A stretch of DNA of 64,000 nucleotides from Tolypeutes matacus (taxonomy: Eukaryota; Chordata; Mammalia; Cingulata; Chlamyphoridae): positions 35,123,261 to 35,187,260 of the forward strand of contig JAKSZT010053764.1 in NCBI GenBank assembly GCA_026826555.1, in the 5' to 3' direction. The notes below the pieces were generated by a model. The model saw nothing but the letters and a program-made list of their open reading frames with translations. It did no database searches and was not told the DNA's origin. This document shows positions 11,480 to 23,695 of the stretch, piece by piece (within the stretch, counting starts at the first letter, position 1; the number at the start of each line of letters is the position of its first letter). Made by a program: the position numbers and the translations under genes.

Positions 11480-13289
11480 ATACTAGAGAAGCTATAGGTT
11501 TACAGAAAAATCGTACAGAAAATACAGAGTTCCCATGTACACCCACTCACACTCAAAGTTTTCACTTTGTTACCATTGGTGGAACAATATTATTATAATT
11601 ATACTATTAACTATAGTCTATAGTTTACATTAGGGCTCATTGTTTGTGTTGTACAGTCCTAAGGTTTTTTAAAAAATATTTTACTCTACTAACATATATA
11701 CAACCAAAAATTTTCCCCCTTTAACCATATTCAAATATATAATTTGGGGTTGTTAATTATGTTCACAATATTATGCTCCCATCACCACAATCCATTACCA
11801 AAATCTTTCCATCACCCCAAACAGAAACTCCATACTAATTAAGCATTAACTCCCCATTCCCTGTCCCTAGCCTGGCCCCAGGTAACCTGTATTCTAGTTT
11901 CTGACTCTATGAATCTGCTTATTCTAAGTATTTCAAATCAGTGAGATCATACAATATTTGTCCTTTTGCAACTAGCTTATTTCACTCAACATGATGTCTT
12001 CCAGGTTCATCCATATTGTCGCATGTATCAGAATTTCATTACTTTCATATGGCTGAATAATATTCTACTGTATTAATATACCACATTTTGTTTATCCATT
12101 CATCTGTTGATGGACACTTGGGTTGCTTCCATCTTTTGGCAACTGTGAATAATGCCGCTATGACCATTGGTGTGCAAATATCTGTTTGAGTCCCTGCTTT
12201 CAGTTCTTTTGGGTATATACCTAGGAGTGGGATTGCCAGGTCTTATGGCAATTCTATACTTAACTTTCTGAGGAATTACCATACTGAATTACCATACTGT
12301 TTTCCACAGCAGCTGCACTGTTTTACATTCTCACTGACAATGAATGAGTGTTCCTATTTCTCCACATCTTCCTCAACTTTTTAAAATTTTCTTTCTCTTT
12401 TTTAATAGTAGCCATTCTAGTGGGTATGAAACACTATGGCATTGTGGTTTTTTTTTTTTTTTACACTGTACAACCCACTTCAGTGCCAAGGCCTACGCAC
12501 AAGGCCAGGCAATGGTTCAGGGCTAGTTTGCTCTGGCATGGGACACTATGAGAGGTCCAGGAGGACGGGCCTGCCATAAATCCAAACCCATGCATTATGG
12601 CATTGTGGTTTTGATTTGCATTTCATTAATGGCTAATGATTTTGAGCATATTTTCATATGCTTATTGGCCATTTGTATACGTTCTCTGAGAAATATCTGT
12701 TCAAGTCTTTTACCCAAATTTTTTTTTTTTTTTTTGGTACAAGGACAGACATATAGATGAATGTAATCAAATTGGCCTCACCTCTATGACCAATTGATTT
12801 TTGACCAGGGTGCCAGTTCCACTCAATGGCAAACAATAGTCTTTTCAATAAAAAGTGCTTGGAAAAAATGGTTTCCACATGTAAAACAATGAAGGTGGAC
12901 CCCTACCTCCTCCCAGATACAAAAATTAACTCAAAATAGATCAATGACATAAATAGAAGAACTGAAACTATAAAACTCCTAGAAGAAAACATATGAAAGC
13001 ATCCTCAAGACCTAGTATTGGGCAATGGTTTCTTAGTCTTTACACAATAAGCATGAGTCACAAAAGAAAAAAATAGATAAATGGGACATAATCAAAATTA
13101 AAAACTACTGTGCATCCAAAGACTTCATTGAAAAAGTAAAAAGACAACTTGCAGGATGGGATAAAATATTTGGAAACTACATATTTGATAAGGGCTTTAT
13201 ATCCAGATACAAATAAATGCAACAACTCAACAAGAAAAAGACAAACAACTCGATTAAAAATGGGCAAAAGGTTTGAATAGACATTTCTC
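11480..13289 (-). mobile_element. L1 with 5' inversion (twin-primed), ~1.8 kb
   Basis: The left part (11480-~12720) is minus-strand L1: 3'UTR with 'ctatagtctatagtttaca', then ORF2 C-terminal region ending at the block encoding the WAKDLNR-like motif near 12705. The right part (12738-13289) is plus-strand ORF2 and ends at the same WAK.LNRHFS position (13259-13289), so the two arms abut head to head exactly as in 5' inversion. A 13-bp direct repeat with one central and one terminal mismatch flanks the whole (ctactgacttttt 11467-11479; ctattgactttta 13290-13302), supporting one integration event. All reading frames are broken. A T-rich junction lies at 12719-12737, and a retrocopy interrupts the left arm at 12452-12595. 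Confidence 0.8.
12452..12595 (-). mobile_element. Processed retrocopy of an unidentified RNA, ~130 bp
   Basis: An exact 17-bp direct repeat (tatggcattgtggtttt at 12435-12451 and 12596-12612) flanks an insert in the L1 left arm. The insert has a T run on its left edge, i.e. a poly(A) tail when read on the minus strand, followed by ~130 bp that is not L1, has no tRNA A/B boxes, and is GC-richer than its surroundings. This is the signature of L1-mediated retroposition of a cellular transcript fragment. The parent transcript is not recognised; no long frame is visible. Confidence 0.75.
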
Positions 13290-13302
13290 CTATTGACTTT
13301 TA

Positions 13303-14685
13303 AGCACCTTGACCCTTCTCCCTTAGGCCTCTGTACAGTCCATAATGCTGCATCAGCTTCACTGTACCTACCATTTAACCCTTTAAGTGCTGGGAATACC
13401 CCTTCACACTACCTTCACTGGTTGTGCTGGTCTTTTGGATTTTTTTTTTTTTTTTTTTTTTTTTTGAGATTTATGCTACTATTTTCACCTTTGATAAACA
13501 AATTTCTCAAATCTTAACTTTGGAGATGATCTCTTAAAAATACACATAGTCTTATCAGATAAAAATCTTTTTTACTCACTGTAACATTTTATTTATGTGA
13601 ATATTAATTTTATCACTTTCATATAAGTTCAAGATAGCATACTGTGGAATATGCTGTATTTATTGTTAAATCTGCATCTAGCTAGGGAAACTCTAGATTA
13701 ATCACTTAGCATCTCAGCCAAGTCAACAATAGTTAGCTTAGCCAACTTCCTATGAATTGCTGCAACAATTATAGGTTAAAAGAACTTGTATATAGAACAA
13801 ATGTGCCATATTTAAGCTATGCAAGGTAAGTTACAAGAGTTAGCATTTGGGATTCCTAAAATAATATAAATATTTAATAAAATTATCTCCAGATGCATAA
13901 AATTCTAAATCATGAATTAAAATAACAGAAATCAGAATCAAAAAAGTCTTTTCTGAAGAGTGAAAATACATCTCAGATTTTCTAATCTTGACAACATATG
14001 CACCGTGATGGGTGATATTCACAACATTCACCTGAGAACCTTGTTCAGTTGACTTAAACAGTTGTAGATGTTTTTTGTTGTGCTAAACATACTCCGTGAA
14101 TATTTGCTTTTCCATGTTGTATGAAAAGAAGAAAGAAAAAAAACATTTTTTTCATCCTAATGTTTTAAAATATCTAGCCGTGGAAGGAAAGATTGGAATG
14201 AAGAGTTACCTTAAATGTCTACAAAATATATAGTTAAAAAATGACTTCTATTTTTTCTCCTGAAAGAAAGGATTTGGGGTAATGTAATTTTAAATGCCCA
14301 GCTTCGGGTAAAGTAAAATGCACCCATCCTCATCACGGAAAATGTCAAGCCCACGCTGACCTTGGGAAATGTAGAAATTCTGCTCCAGCTTTGTACAAGA
14401 TCAACATGGTTGGATGAATCCTTATTCCTTAGCAAGATTTCTCTCTTGTATGTACAACCACCATTTTCATCTAATCCACTAATCCTTTTCCCACTTTTCT
14501 CTTTTACCTTCATATTCCTACATGGTCTTCATGTAAATAATGAATGTCATATATTCTGGTTTGAGAATATATCCTGGGAAAGAATTCTTTAAGTCTTGGC
14601 ATTAAAAATAGAGGAATACTAATAGCTTGAGTTTCCAATAATGCACCCTAAACCAAATGGGCTGCAAATTGTCTATTTTGATAAC
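13303..14685. other. Intergenic; T26 run, no recognised gene
   Basis: Contains a run of 26 T at 13440-13465 and otherwise AT-rich sequence of no recognised family. The minus-strand open frame of 100 codons at 14211-14513 and the plus-strand frame at 14362-14592 overlap each other and lack coding context. Confidence 0.4.
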
Positions 14686-14689
14686 ATTT

Positions 14690-14810
14690 ACTAGGCAAGA
14701 ATACATGTTTTAGAAACTGATGGGGAAACTGAAGTGCAGAAAGTATATGTGATTTTCTAAAGCTTACACAGGCAGTGATAAAGCCAGAACTAGAAACTGA
14801 ATCCACATAT
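14690..14810 (-). repeat. MIR SINE fragment
   Basis: 'gatggggaaactgaagtgca' followed by 'cacaggcagtgataaagcc' and 'actagaaactgaatccac' is the reverse orientation MIR core. Confidence 0.7.
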
Positions 14811-15284
14811 GAGAACAAAATTAATCAAAGCAAGTGTGCAAGTACATACAGACTAGAAAACCAACTGCTTAAATAACTAAGTAGTTAGTGACTTGTTCTT
14901 ACCTATGCCAGTATTGTACATTGTAAATTGCCACTTCCAGAGTTTACTCAAGAGGTATTCAAAAGAGAGATTATAAACATTAATCACCTAAAACCTTTCT
15001 TCAGGGAGCTTACAGACTTGTAGGAGAACGTCATAGGTATGGCTCTACATGGCTATTACAAAAAACACAAAGATAAATCATGAGAGAGGTGAGAAGATGA
15101 TGTGGTACTGAAATTTAGGGTGAATGTGGAGGACATACCAGTAAACTTCCTTATAGTGTCTACCTCAACATTGGGGTTTAAGTACATTTAACAGTTATAC
15201 AAATGCATTTACAATTGATGGGGAAATTTTACATCCTCTGATGCTGCAATAAACTAAATAATTCCTTGAAAGATAAACCATTTT
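14811..15284. other. No recognisable feature
   Basis: The segment 14990-15120 ('cagggagcttacagacttgt', 'gagaggtgagaagatga') vaguely resembles an antisense L2 body, but not enough to call. Nothing else seen. Confidence 0.3.
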
Positions 15285-15375
15285 TCCAACTTTGTATTCC
15301 CAGTGTGTAACAGAGTTCCTAGCTCACCGTAGGAACCCAAAATATATTTATTGAATAAACAAGTGAATGGATGAG
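15285..15375 (+). repeat. L2 3' terminus
   Basis: 'tgtattcccagtgtgtaaca', 'gagttcctagctcaccgtag' and 'atatttattgaataaacaag' are the final L2 blocks in order. Confidence 0.65.
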
Positions 15376-17400
15376 GATTTACAATATTTTTGGTGTTCTG
15401 TCCATCCTGAACAATATGCATTATAGGCAATCTCGGTTCTGGATCCAGAATAAGTATAAAAATTAATCTCCCTTGTAAGCCCTTATAGATAAATACCAGC
15501 TAAGAGTATTTTCTATACAACACAAAAACAGTTTATATCTTGGTATACCTAAAACTTCATGAATCTACACCCCAGTAAACACAAAAGTTCTCTGTCATCT
15601 GGATGTGCTCAAGCTCTGAGGAATGGATTTATAAATCCACTAGCATCACAAATGCAAGGAATTTGGTATTCATGGATGAATCCATTAATTCTATTTTTCC
15701 ACAAAGCAAGGCAATATACAAATAGAGGTTGGATTTTAATAGTTTATTCATGACTCTCCAAAGGAACAGTTTGAGTTACAGAGAAATGTTTGTTAATACA
15801 AATGACAGGATCAGATTTAATATTAGAAAGGAGAAACAAAAAATATTGCAAAGAGTAAGAGAGAAGTCAAGTTGTCAATTTGTCAGAAATAACAAGAGTT
15901 GGGCTTAATGTCTTGAATGAAGCCAATACGTGAAATAAAATCCTAGAGCAATGTGCCAGAAAATTTCCCAGCCTCTCTCTCCAGCACAATCACAGAGACA
16001 ATTCATCAATTAGATGGCAGAATTGGGGATGTGGAAATTCTAGATCTAAAATTCAATGGTCAACCCTGTCTCATTACAGATTCACCTGTCAGGAATGGCA
16101 TCAGTGAACCAGTGATACTGTGAGCATTTTGCATCCCCTCTAATGATTAACTATCTGTAAATCTCAAGGGATTGCTTTTGGCTGGGCTTTGAAGCCTAGA
16201 ATATTAGTATGAGTAATGCTACAAGTGAGCAACTATGGACCTGAAAATAATCAAGCTCAGTGGCATGAAATGTAGAGGATCGAGAAAGCAGCCATGCTCA
16301 GCTAGGTGAAGTGAAGCAAAAGCACAAATAGGACTGCATCTGGATAACAGCCCTGAGGAAATGAAGAGTGGCCTCAAAGGTTCCAGACTGTTTCAAGCAG
16401 GTTTCCCTCCCAAGACCATAAGCTCTGCTATGCGTAGAGAGGGAGGGATCAAATCAAATCAATTACAGAAATAATATGTCAAATGTCTTGGCACCTAATT
16501 ACATTTCCCATCAGGAAAAATGAAAAGAAATGAGTCCAAATATTTATAACCCTCATTCCTAGTTAAAAATCAAGATCTACCAATACTTGAGAGTAGGTCC
16601 ACGACTGGGTCATTAGTCGGTCCAAAATACTATTAAATAAACTTTGCCAGGATGCAATGGAAAACATAAATATTTCTCCTTATAATGTTAATAAAAGCAT
16701 AAATTATCAAATAAAAATGAATATGAATCCCTAATTATTGTAAATGTTGAAATGATTGTGTTCTGTATGTTATAGATTTATCAGATAAAGGGAAAAAATT
16801 TTCTCATCTCCCAATTCAAAGATTAAGGATTTGGAAAAGTACATTTTTATTTAATAAAAAATGACATAGAAAATATCTGGGCCTAGCATTCAAGGAAGCA
16901 ATAAGTCAGAATTTTAATGCATTGCTAGTCTAATGAAAACACCAAAAGCGATATGAAAAAATATCTTGTGTATTGCCTGAGAGAACAATAAAGTGAAATT
17001 GTAATCAACCACTAAGCTTAATCAATATAATCACATCACAAATTTTCTAGAGAGTGTTTTCTTTAATGAAAGTTGTGAGGTCACTAAATTCTGTTGGTTT
17101 CTCTAAATTACATCGCTGGATCTTCTGAGAGATTTATAATCTCAGAATTTATCACTTTCATCACCTTAAATACAAGTCAATAATTTTAACATTGTGGATC
17201 AGTTGATCATTAAAGAAGCTACAGAAACAGTCGCATTTTCAGTGTTGTTCTCACATCTTTTATTTTATAAAAAGAATCAAAGAAATCCAATATGATAATA
17301 AAGGGAAAATGGAGGTAGAAAGAAAAATAAACAGAAAGGCAAAGGATTCAACAGAACCCAGAGCTAGTTGTTTTGGGGGAAAAGAAACAATATAAAAATA
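15376..17400. other. Single-copy-looking intergenic DNA
   Basis: About 2 kb without a family I can name. Scattered short frames only; no splice-bounded open frame was evident. GC is moderate at 15.9-16.5 kb and falls afterwards. Confidence 0.35.
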
Positions 17401-17414
17401 AAATTCTGAAAACA

Positions 17415-18285
17415 TTTCAAGCAACTATCCCTATCCACTCAGGTTTATTCTAGGAATACCAGCAAATCCATAATATAATTCACTGCACTAATAAACATCA
17501 AGGGAAAAAAATCTGTGTCATCTAAATAAAGGACCAAAAATTTTTATATAACATTCATCATTTATTCATATTGGGAAAAAAAGACAAAAATTCATGAAAA
17601 AATTCAAAGAGGGAGGCTTATTTGGATATAAAGTATTTCCACAGTTAACCTACAGCAAGCATCCTATTTACAGATGACATATTTGAAGCATTTTTCATTA
17701 AATAATTAAGAAACAATACAAGAATGACTGCTTCTATACCTTCTACTCCACACTGTACTTATTTCAAACAATGCAATAAGATAAAGATTCAAGATGTAAA
17801 AATTATAAGGCAATGACTTGAGGAATGAATGAACATAAGGGGGTAATGAAACCATGGACCAAAGTAGACATTATTATTGTAGTAATGGAAGAGCTTTTAA
17901 CATTAATATAAAAATAATGGTTACCAGAGGTTCTGAGGGGAGGGAGAAGTAAGAATAGGTAGAATATAGGACATTTTTAGGGCATTGGAGTTGTTCTGCA
18001 TGATATTGCAATGATGGAATAGGCATTATACATTTTGTCAAAACCAAAAAATTGTACGGTGCAAATTATAAACTGCAATGTAAACTATAGACCTTGGTTA
18101 GTAGCGATGCTTCAACATTTTTTTCTTCAATTATAACAAATGTATCACACTAATGTAAGATGTTATCAATAAGGGAAAATGTGAGGGGGGGGGTGGAGTA
18201 TGTGGGAATCCCCTATACTTTTGATGTAAGTTCTCTGTATCTAAAACTTCTTTAAAATAAAGTTTATTATATGAAAAAACAAACA
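17415..18285 (+). mobile_element. Old L1 3' end, plus strand, internally deleted
   Basis: ORF2-like blocks ('atccataatataattcactg', 'ttacagatgacatatttgaa', 'cttctactccacactgtact') are followed, with a large stretch missing, by the terminal 3'UTR ('aaccaaaaaattgtacggtg', 'gatgttatcaataagggaaa', 'tcttctttaaaataaagttt'). The A-rich end is at about 18285. No intact coding frame. Confidence 0.7.
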
Positions 18286-18339
18286 TGTATCTCTCCTTGG
18301 TGTTTGTTTTATTTTGCCTGTTTATCATCTGCCTTTTCT

Positions 18340-18450
18340 ATGAAAACTGAATTTCTATGAAGATGGGAACTTGTCTGGTCTGATTGTCAGTGTATCCCTG
18401 GTGCCCAGAACACTATCTGGCATGTAGGATGTAATTAAGAATAAATTTCT
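18340..18450 (+). repeat. L2 3' end
   Basis: 'tatgaagatgggaacttgtc', 'tgtatccctggtgcccagaa' and 'ctatctggcatgtaggatgt' form the L2 3' series. Confidence 0.65.
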
Positions 18451-18624
18451 ATAGGAACATGAAAAAAAGAAAGAGTGAGAAGCTCTTACTGATGTAGTTC
18501 CAATTATAGGATGGCAAATCATCTTAGGAGATAGGAACAAGGAAGTACTATATGAAAGAAGTACATATACTAAAAGAAGAACAAATAAGTAAGAATGTGT
18601 ATAAAGCCATGATGTCGTAAAGTT

Positions 18625-19126
18625 TGTGATAGATAATTTCATGTGTCAACTTGGCTAGGTTATGGTGCCCAGGTGTTTGGTCAAGTAAGCACTGGCCTCA
18701 TTGTTACTGTGAAGGTATTTCATGGATGGGAGTTGTATCTATAGTTAGCTGTTTGTATCTACAACTGATTGCATCTACAATCAACAAAGGAGATCCCCCT
18801 CAGCAATAAGGGGAGTCTCCTCATTCAAACAGTTGGAGGTCCTAAAAGTCAGAATTGAGGATTTTATAAGTAAAAAAGAACTTCTTTCTCTACTTCAGCC
18901 AGCCAGCTTCTCTTGGAGTATTCAACTTCCCCTTCATCTGAGTTCCCATTTTGCAGCCTGCCCTACATATTTGGAGTTGCCAATCCCCACAGTTAGGTGA
19001 TTCAATTCCTACAATAAATATCTTATTAGATACACACACACACATATACACATAAATATGTATACGTAAGCATACACATACACACACCTTGTTGGTTCTG
19101 TTTCCCCTGGAGAACCCTGACTAACA
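18625..19126 (+). mobile_element. Solo LTR, ERVL/MaLR-type, 502 bp
   Basis: Starts 'tgtgatagataatttcatgt' and ends 'ctgactaaca', the canonical termini of a widespread placental ERVL-class LTR. Internal landmarks are in order: 'gtcaacttggctaggttatg', 'cattcaaacagttggaggtc', 'ggagttgccaatccccacag' and a CA/TA dinucleotide run just before 'ttctgtttcccctggagaac'. Flanks agree only in part (aag). It is an old fixed copy with no internal genes. Confidence 0.75.
19030..19086 (+). repeat. (CA)n/(TA)n run inside the LTR
   Basis: Mixed CA and TA dinucleotides. This LTR family commonly carries such a run at this place, so it is part of the LTR. Confidence 0.7.
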
Positions 19127-19389
19127 AAGAGTCTCAGTCCAGAATGAATTGACATATACCAAAATGCTAAGGACAATAAGAACTTCTTTAAATGTCATTT
19201 AATGAGTAAGAAAACGAAAAAAACAGGGCCAGGACCACTGCATGGTATTACAGTGAAGTTTGATAGGAAGAAAACAGAATATCTAAAGTCCTGTATTTGC
19301 TTCTTTTCTCTGCCAACTGTAGAGCAAGCACTCATAAAGGAATACAAAATCCAAGGATAGAAGAGTAATTTTGTATGAATTCAAACCAT

Positions 19390-19860
19390 GTGGCTTAGAT
19401 GAATTGCATCCCAAGGCTCTAAGAGAACTAATAAATGATATCACTCAACAACCATCCTTATTTAATGAGAAATCTTAGAGAGAATGGCAAAGGAGGTTGA
19501 AAACTGGAAGGAAGCCAGTATCTGTCCCACTTTTATACTGAAAAAATGATAGATCTGGCAAGCAAACTATGAGATGCAAGGATGGATTACTAGTGTAATG
19601 GGAGCAGACATCATAAAAATGTTTAAGAATGGCTTGTCACATTCCACTCATGTTTTGCTTTGAGAGGATTACATGACTTGCCTAACATGAAAATGCAGGA
19701 TATAAAGATCATGAGGACTTCAGAAAATCAACTGACATTCAAATAGTTCTCTTTAAGATCCTTTTGTGTAGAATGGAAAGATATGTGGTGAATGCTAGCA
19801 AAGATTCTTAGATAAGTAGCTGGTAAAATGACTGTACACAAGGAATAGTGACTGATGAAT
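19390..19860 (+). repeat. Possible CR1/L3-like LINE remnant
   Basis: Conceptual reading gives decayed pieces resembling the segment ahead of the reverse-transcriptase domain of CR1/L3 LINEs (a 'PKALREL' start at ~19410, a Trp-Lys-rich segment ~90 bp further on, and a position where 'FKK' is expected near 19545). There are several stops. Weak; may be another ancient LINE. Confidence 0.3.
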
Positions 19861-21249
19861 TATGTCAACCCACAAAAAAATGTCGACATGTTTATCCCAG
19901 GAACCTGAATCTGACACTGTCCATTCAACACTCTATAGAAAGTCAGGTGAAGACACACAGACACATTCATCAAATTTGTGAATTAAAAGATGCTATAAGA
20001 GGTATAAGCACGCTTTAGAAAAAACTAGGAACAAAAATTAACAATAAAAATATACTTAATGTAAAAGAATAATATATAGCTAGTTTAGCGTAAAGTTTTG
20101 ACATTTAAAATAAATCTACATTATAAGTACATGCAGTATTTGCAAGATTTCAATTTTTCAGTTATCCATAAACAAGAAAATCATTGCTTAGCTCAATAAA
20201 TTAGAGAACGTTTTACCTATTATTTTAATAAGGACAACTTGAATTACATTTAAGTTTAGCTCTAAACATACTATATTTAAGAACTCTAAATAATGTGGTT
20301 TAGTTCAGAGGAAATTGATAAGAAGAAAGGTTCTCAAAACCAAGCCATATTAAAAGTTAGAAGAAAGTGACATAATAAAGTGATGATTTAGTGAGAAGAG
20401 AAGCCTGAAAGAAGATATAGTCTACAAATCCTGAAGAGGCATTTGACTTTTTTCCCATGACCTCAGGAGGCTAGAGACTTTTAAAGTCTCACACTCCTAT
20501 TGCTAATAAGGCATATTAAGCAAATGTGCTACCTGCAGTTTACATTAAGAAAAAAGCATAATATTATGGCTAATAACAAATGTGATATTTCATAAATTCT
20601 GAAACACTTTTTTTTTTTTTTTTACATTTTCACATCCCTGAAATCAGGAGGCAGTCATATAAGAGTTTTCATTGACTGTGTGTGCACAATCTTGGACACA
20701 GTTGTTTGTGTTTTTGTCACTTGAATTGAGTTATGTGCATTGTTGGTACTTCACTTGTTGAGTTTAGCTGCCATTCAAAATATCTTCAAAAATATTGCAC
20801 TTAGATTTAGCAATGAAATGAAACCATGGTACGTAAAGATAGCAACGGAAACTACAGCAATGCATATGGATGAGGTTAGTACAGCAAATATTCATCATGG
20901 GAGGAATTACTACAATTCTGTGTTTTCCTGCAATGTAACAATTAAATGCTTTACCACTCCTAGGTAAATAAAGGGTATTTTGTTTTGTTTTGTTTTGTTA
21001 CTGGTCTGCATGCAAAAAAAAGAGTCCTTCTCTCCTGCTAAGCAACACAACTGGAGACAAGAAGTACTGCCATATTTCTTGGAATAGATGAAAGAAATTT
21101 CAAAGCAGAAAGAAGCTGGTGTGACTTTCATGCATCAAATAGCACTAGTAAGGCATTGTGTCACAGTTTAATTGGCAGCATTTTATCTTAGTGGAATTTA
21201 ATTAATTTTAAGTGCTATAAGTGACAGTATCTTGGATTCAGCAAAATAT
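19861..21249. other. No recognised gene or repeat; T16 and (TTTTG)n runs
   Basis: AT-rich. Holds a T-run near 20609-20625 and about four TTTTG units at 20978-20999. The 75-codon plus-strand frame at 20740-20967 begins in ordinary context and has no family resemblance. Confidence 0.35.
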
Positions 21250-21470
21250 GGTACTTTGCATTTGTATAGAATTTTATAATTTACACAGATTTTCACAAAT
21301 ATTTTAATTATGCTCAACAACCATGTAAAATAAGGATGGGTCTTTTTTATAGCAATTTAGCAGAGGTTTAATAAATTAAGTGGTTATTTAACTTGCCTGC
21401 AGTCACACGTTTAATGTGTGACAAAAATGGAACTAAAGTTAAAGGTTCCTGAATTCTATTCCAGGGTTTT
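21250..21470 (-). repeat. MIR SINE, nearly full core
   Basis: 'atgctcaacaaccatgtaaa', 'aatttagcagaggtttaata', 'acttgcctgcagtcacacgt' and 'tcctgaattctattccaggg' give the reverse-orientation MIR in order. Confidence 0.75.
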
Positions 21471-22059
21471 TTTAACTTAAAAAAAAAAATAATTCATTTG
21501 TGGTTTTTTTTTGGGGGGGGGAATATTTATACAAATTAAGGTTCAGTTACTAGAACATCTACAACATATTAAAAATTCAGAAGAGTCTTGCTAGTTGATA
21601 TCCAAAAGACAAACTGAGTGAAAAAAAAAAAAAATCCTTTTCACAGCTATTTTCATTGATACCTGGTACAAGGAAGGGCTCAGAAAATAAAACTACTTCA
21701 GAAAATCATTGCAAGAGATACAAACAGAATCAACTCTTTCTCTTCTGGGAAAGAACTAATAGTTTTACCATTTTACCTCCACTGAAGCTAATGCAATTCT
21801 GAAACTGAATACTATTGACTAGATTTCATAACTAGACTCAGACATATGCATGACTATGAATGCAGAATATATAATTTTGAATTATCTCTTTCCTCTGAAG
21901 CAAATTTATCTCCTTCACACATATCTCTTTTAATATATCCTTTACTATGTCTCCTTGATACAAAGCATACATATCTTCTGATTCCTAGGTTTAAAATAAA
22001 ATTTAAAATAAACAATGATGGCATTTTACAGTTTTAGATATTCTCATAAGCCTCAATCA
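21471..22059. other. No recognised feature; A/T/G homopolymers
   Basis: Starts with adjacent A-, T- and G-homopolymer runs (21479-21521). The rest is AT-rich without recognised family. Confidence 0.35.
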
Positions 22060-22290
22060 TTTACTTTATACCTCATCTCAGTCTTGACAACAGTCCTATG
22101 AAGTGACATTATCATCATCACCATCACCACCACCACCACCACCACCACCACCACCACCACCACCATTTGCCAGGGAAAGAGGCGTGAAACTCAGAGCAAT
22201 CAAATAACTCGCCACAAGCCACTCCTCCAAGTGATGGAGGCAAGATAAGAATTTCTCTCCTCTGACTCTGAATCCCAGGGCATCATGCAA
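22060..22290 (-). repeat. MIR SINE containing a (CAC)n expansion
   Basis: The MIR reverse core flanks the triplet run: 'cagtcctatgaagtgacatt' before it, and 'gaaactcagagcaatcaaat', 'aactcgccacaagccact' and 'ctctgactctgaatcccagg' after it. The triplets replace the 'attattatccc' segment of MIR, suggesting they grew from it. Confidence 0.75.
22107..22165 (+). repeat. (ATC)n to (CAC)n triplet microsatellite
   Basis: About 19 triplets, first 'atc' type then about 14 uninterrupted 'cac/acc' units. On the minus strand this gives a G-rich GGT run that creates an artefactual poly-Gly frame. Confidence 0.9.
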
Positions 22291-22894
22291 GTACTGGTCC
22301 TGGTTAGGTCTTGTGAAAATGAAGGTAAAGAGATGGACTTTACCAATGCATAGGCCACTCTGCAGCAAAGGCATTTCCAGACGCAATTTATCAGATCTGG
22401 GAGAATCAATGTTCTCAGGAACATACCACGGGCAGAGCTCAGGAAAAAAGAGTCACCCGATTTATAATTTTGTCTTGGGTACATCCTGATTCCAGTCCAA
22501 AGTACCTGATTGTTGATCATCTCTTAAGACATCAAACTTTGCAAAAGTTGCTAAAATGACCCCTATTGTAAATCCAGTGTTCTGTTGAGATAGTAGAGAA
22601 ATGTCTAGTAATATGCCAAGGATTCTTAGGGATGTTGCCAAGGCAATCCTTTAACTATCTTGTGGCCAGTTCCACTTGCTGTTTATGCAACAAGAGAGTA
22701 ACTTATTCTAACAAGTATTTACAAACCACTTTCTCCAAAAAGGAGAAAAGCTCTCATTAGGCCTTATACCACAGCAGGTATAATATCTAATTCCATAACA
22801 ATAATGAGGCTGTAACACAAATAGCCAGAAATCGTTATTCTAATGATAGGAAATTCTATACTCCATAGTGTTCAACTGGTCTGAGGTTTCTCCT
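22291..22894. other. No recognised feature
   Basis: Moderate-GC sequence. Overlapping minus-strand frames of 96 and 106 codons cover 22096-22520, but they arise from the MIR antisense and the triplet run and are not credible genes. Confidence 0.35.
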
Positions 22895-23030
22895 ATTATC
22901 GTTTTGCAAAGTGTGGGCCTTTGGCCTCCTGCACAGGCTGTCACTGGGCAGTTGTTTAATATGCAGATCCCAAGGCTCCACTCCAGACCTACTGGATCAT
23001 TCTTTCTGAGAGTGGGATCAGGAAAACTAC
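22895..23030 (+). mobile_element. MER5A-like hAT-Charlie DNA transposon fragment
   Basis: 'gcaaagtgtgggcctttggc', 'ttaatatgcagatcccaag' and 'cactccagacctactggatc' are in the order of MER5A, a short non-autonomous hAT element. The right terminal inverted repeat is missing because L1 sequence begins at ~23035. Confidence 0.65.
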
Positions 23031-23034
23031 ATTT

Positions 23035-23695
23035 CACTGTAGTTTTATTGTGGTAATAGTATATACAACTCAACATTTCCCATTTTAACCACTTTTAAGT
23101 GTACAATTTAGTGCATTAATTATTTACACAATGTTGTACTATCATCACTACTCTCTATTACCAAATCTTTAACTCTGTATTCATTAAATAATAACTTCCC
23201 ATTCCCTACACCCCAGTAAACTCTAATATACTCTTTGTCTCTGTGAATTTGCTTGTTCTAGATATTTAATGTAAGTGGAATCACACAATATCTGTCCTTT
23301 TGTGTCTGGCTTATTTCACTCAACATGATGTCTTCAAGGTTCATCTACGTTGCAGCATGTATCAGAACTTTATTCCTTTTATGGCTATATAATCTTCCAT
23401 TATACAGCACATTTTGTTTATCCATTCATCCATTGATGGACACTGGGTTGTTTCTACCTTTTGGCTATTGTAAATAAATGCTCCTATGAACACTGGCATA
23501 CAAGTCCCTGTTTTCAAGTCTTTTGGATATATATGTAGGAGTGGAATTGCGAGGTCACATGGTAATTCTATGTTTAACTCTTTGAGGAACTGCCAAACTG
23601 TTTTCTACAGTGGTTGCATCCTTTTACATTCCCACCAGGAATGCACAATTTCTTCACATCTTTACCAACACTTGTTATTTTCTTGGGAAAATATA
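23035..23695 (-). mobile_element. Old L1 3' end, antisense
   Basis: 3'UTR blocks ('acaactcaacatttcccatt', 'gtgtacaatttagtgcatta') and the ORF2 C-terminal series in reverse ('cacaatatctgtccttttgt', 'gtttatccattcatccattg', 'ggagtggaattgcgaggtc', 'gaggaactgccaaactgttt') end near 23695. Confidence 0.85.

Noticed and set aside
22096..22386. Minus-strand frame with a poly-Gly run
   Set aside because: Created by the (CAC)n microsatellite and MIR antisense; not a gene.
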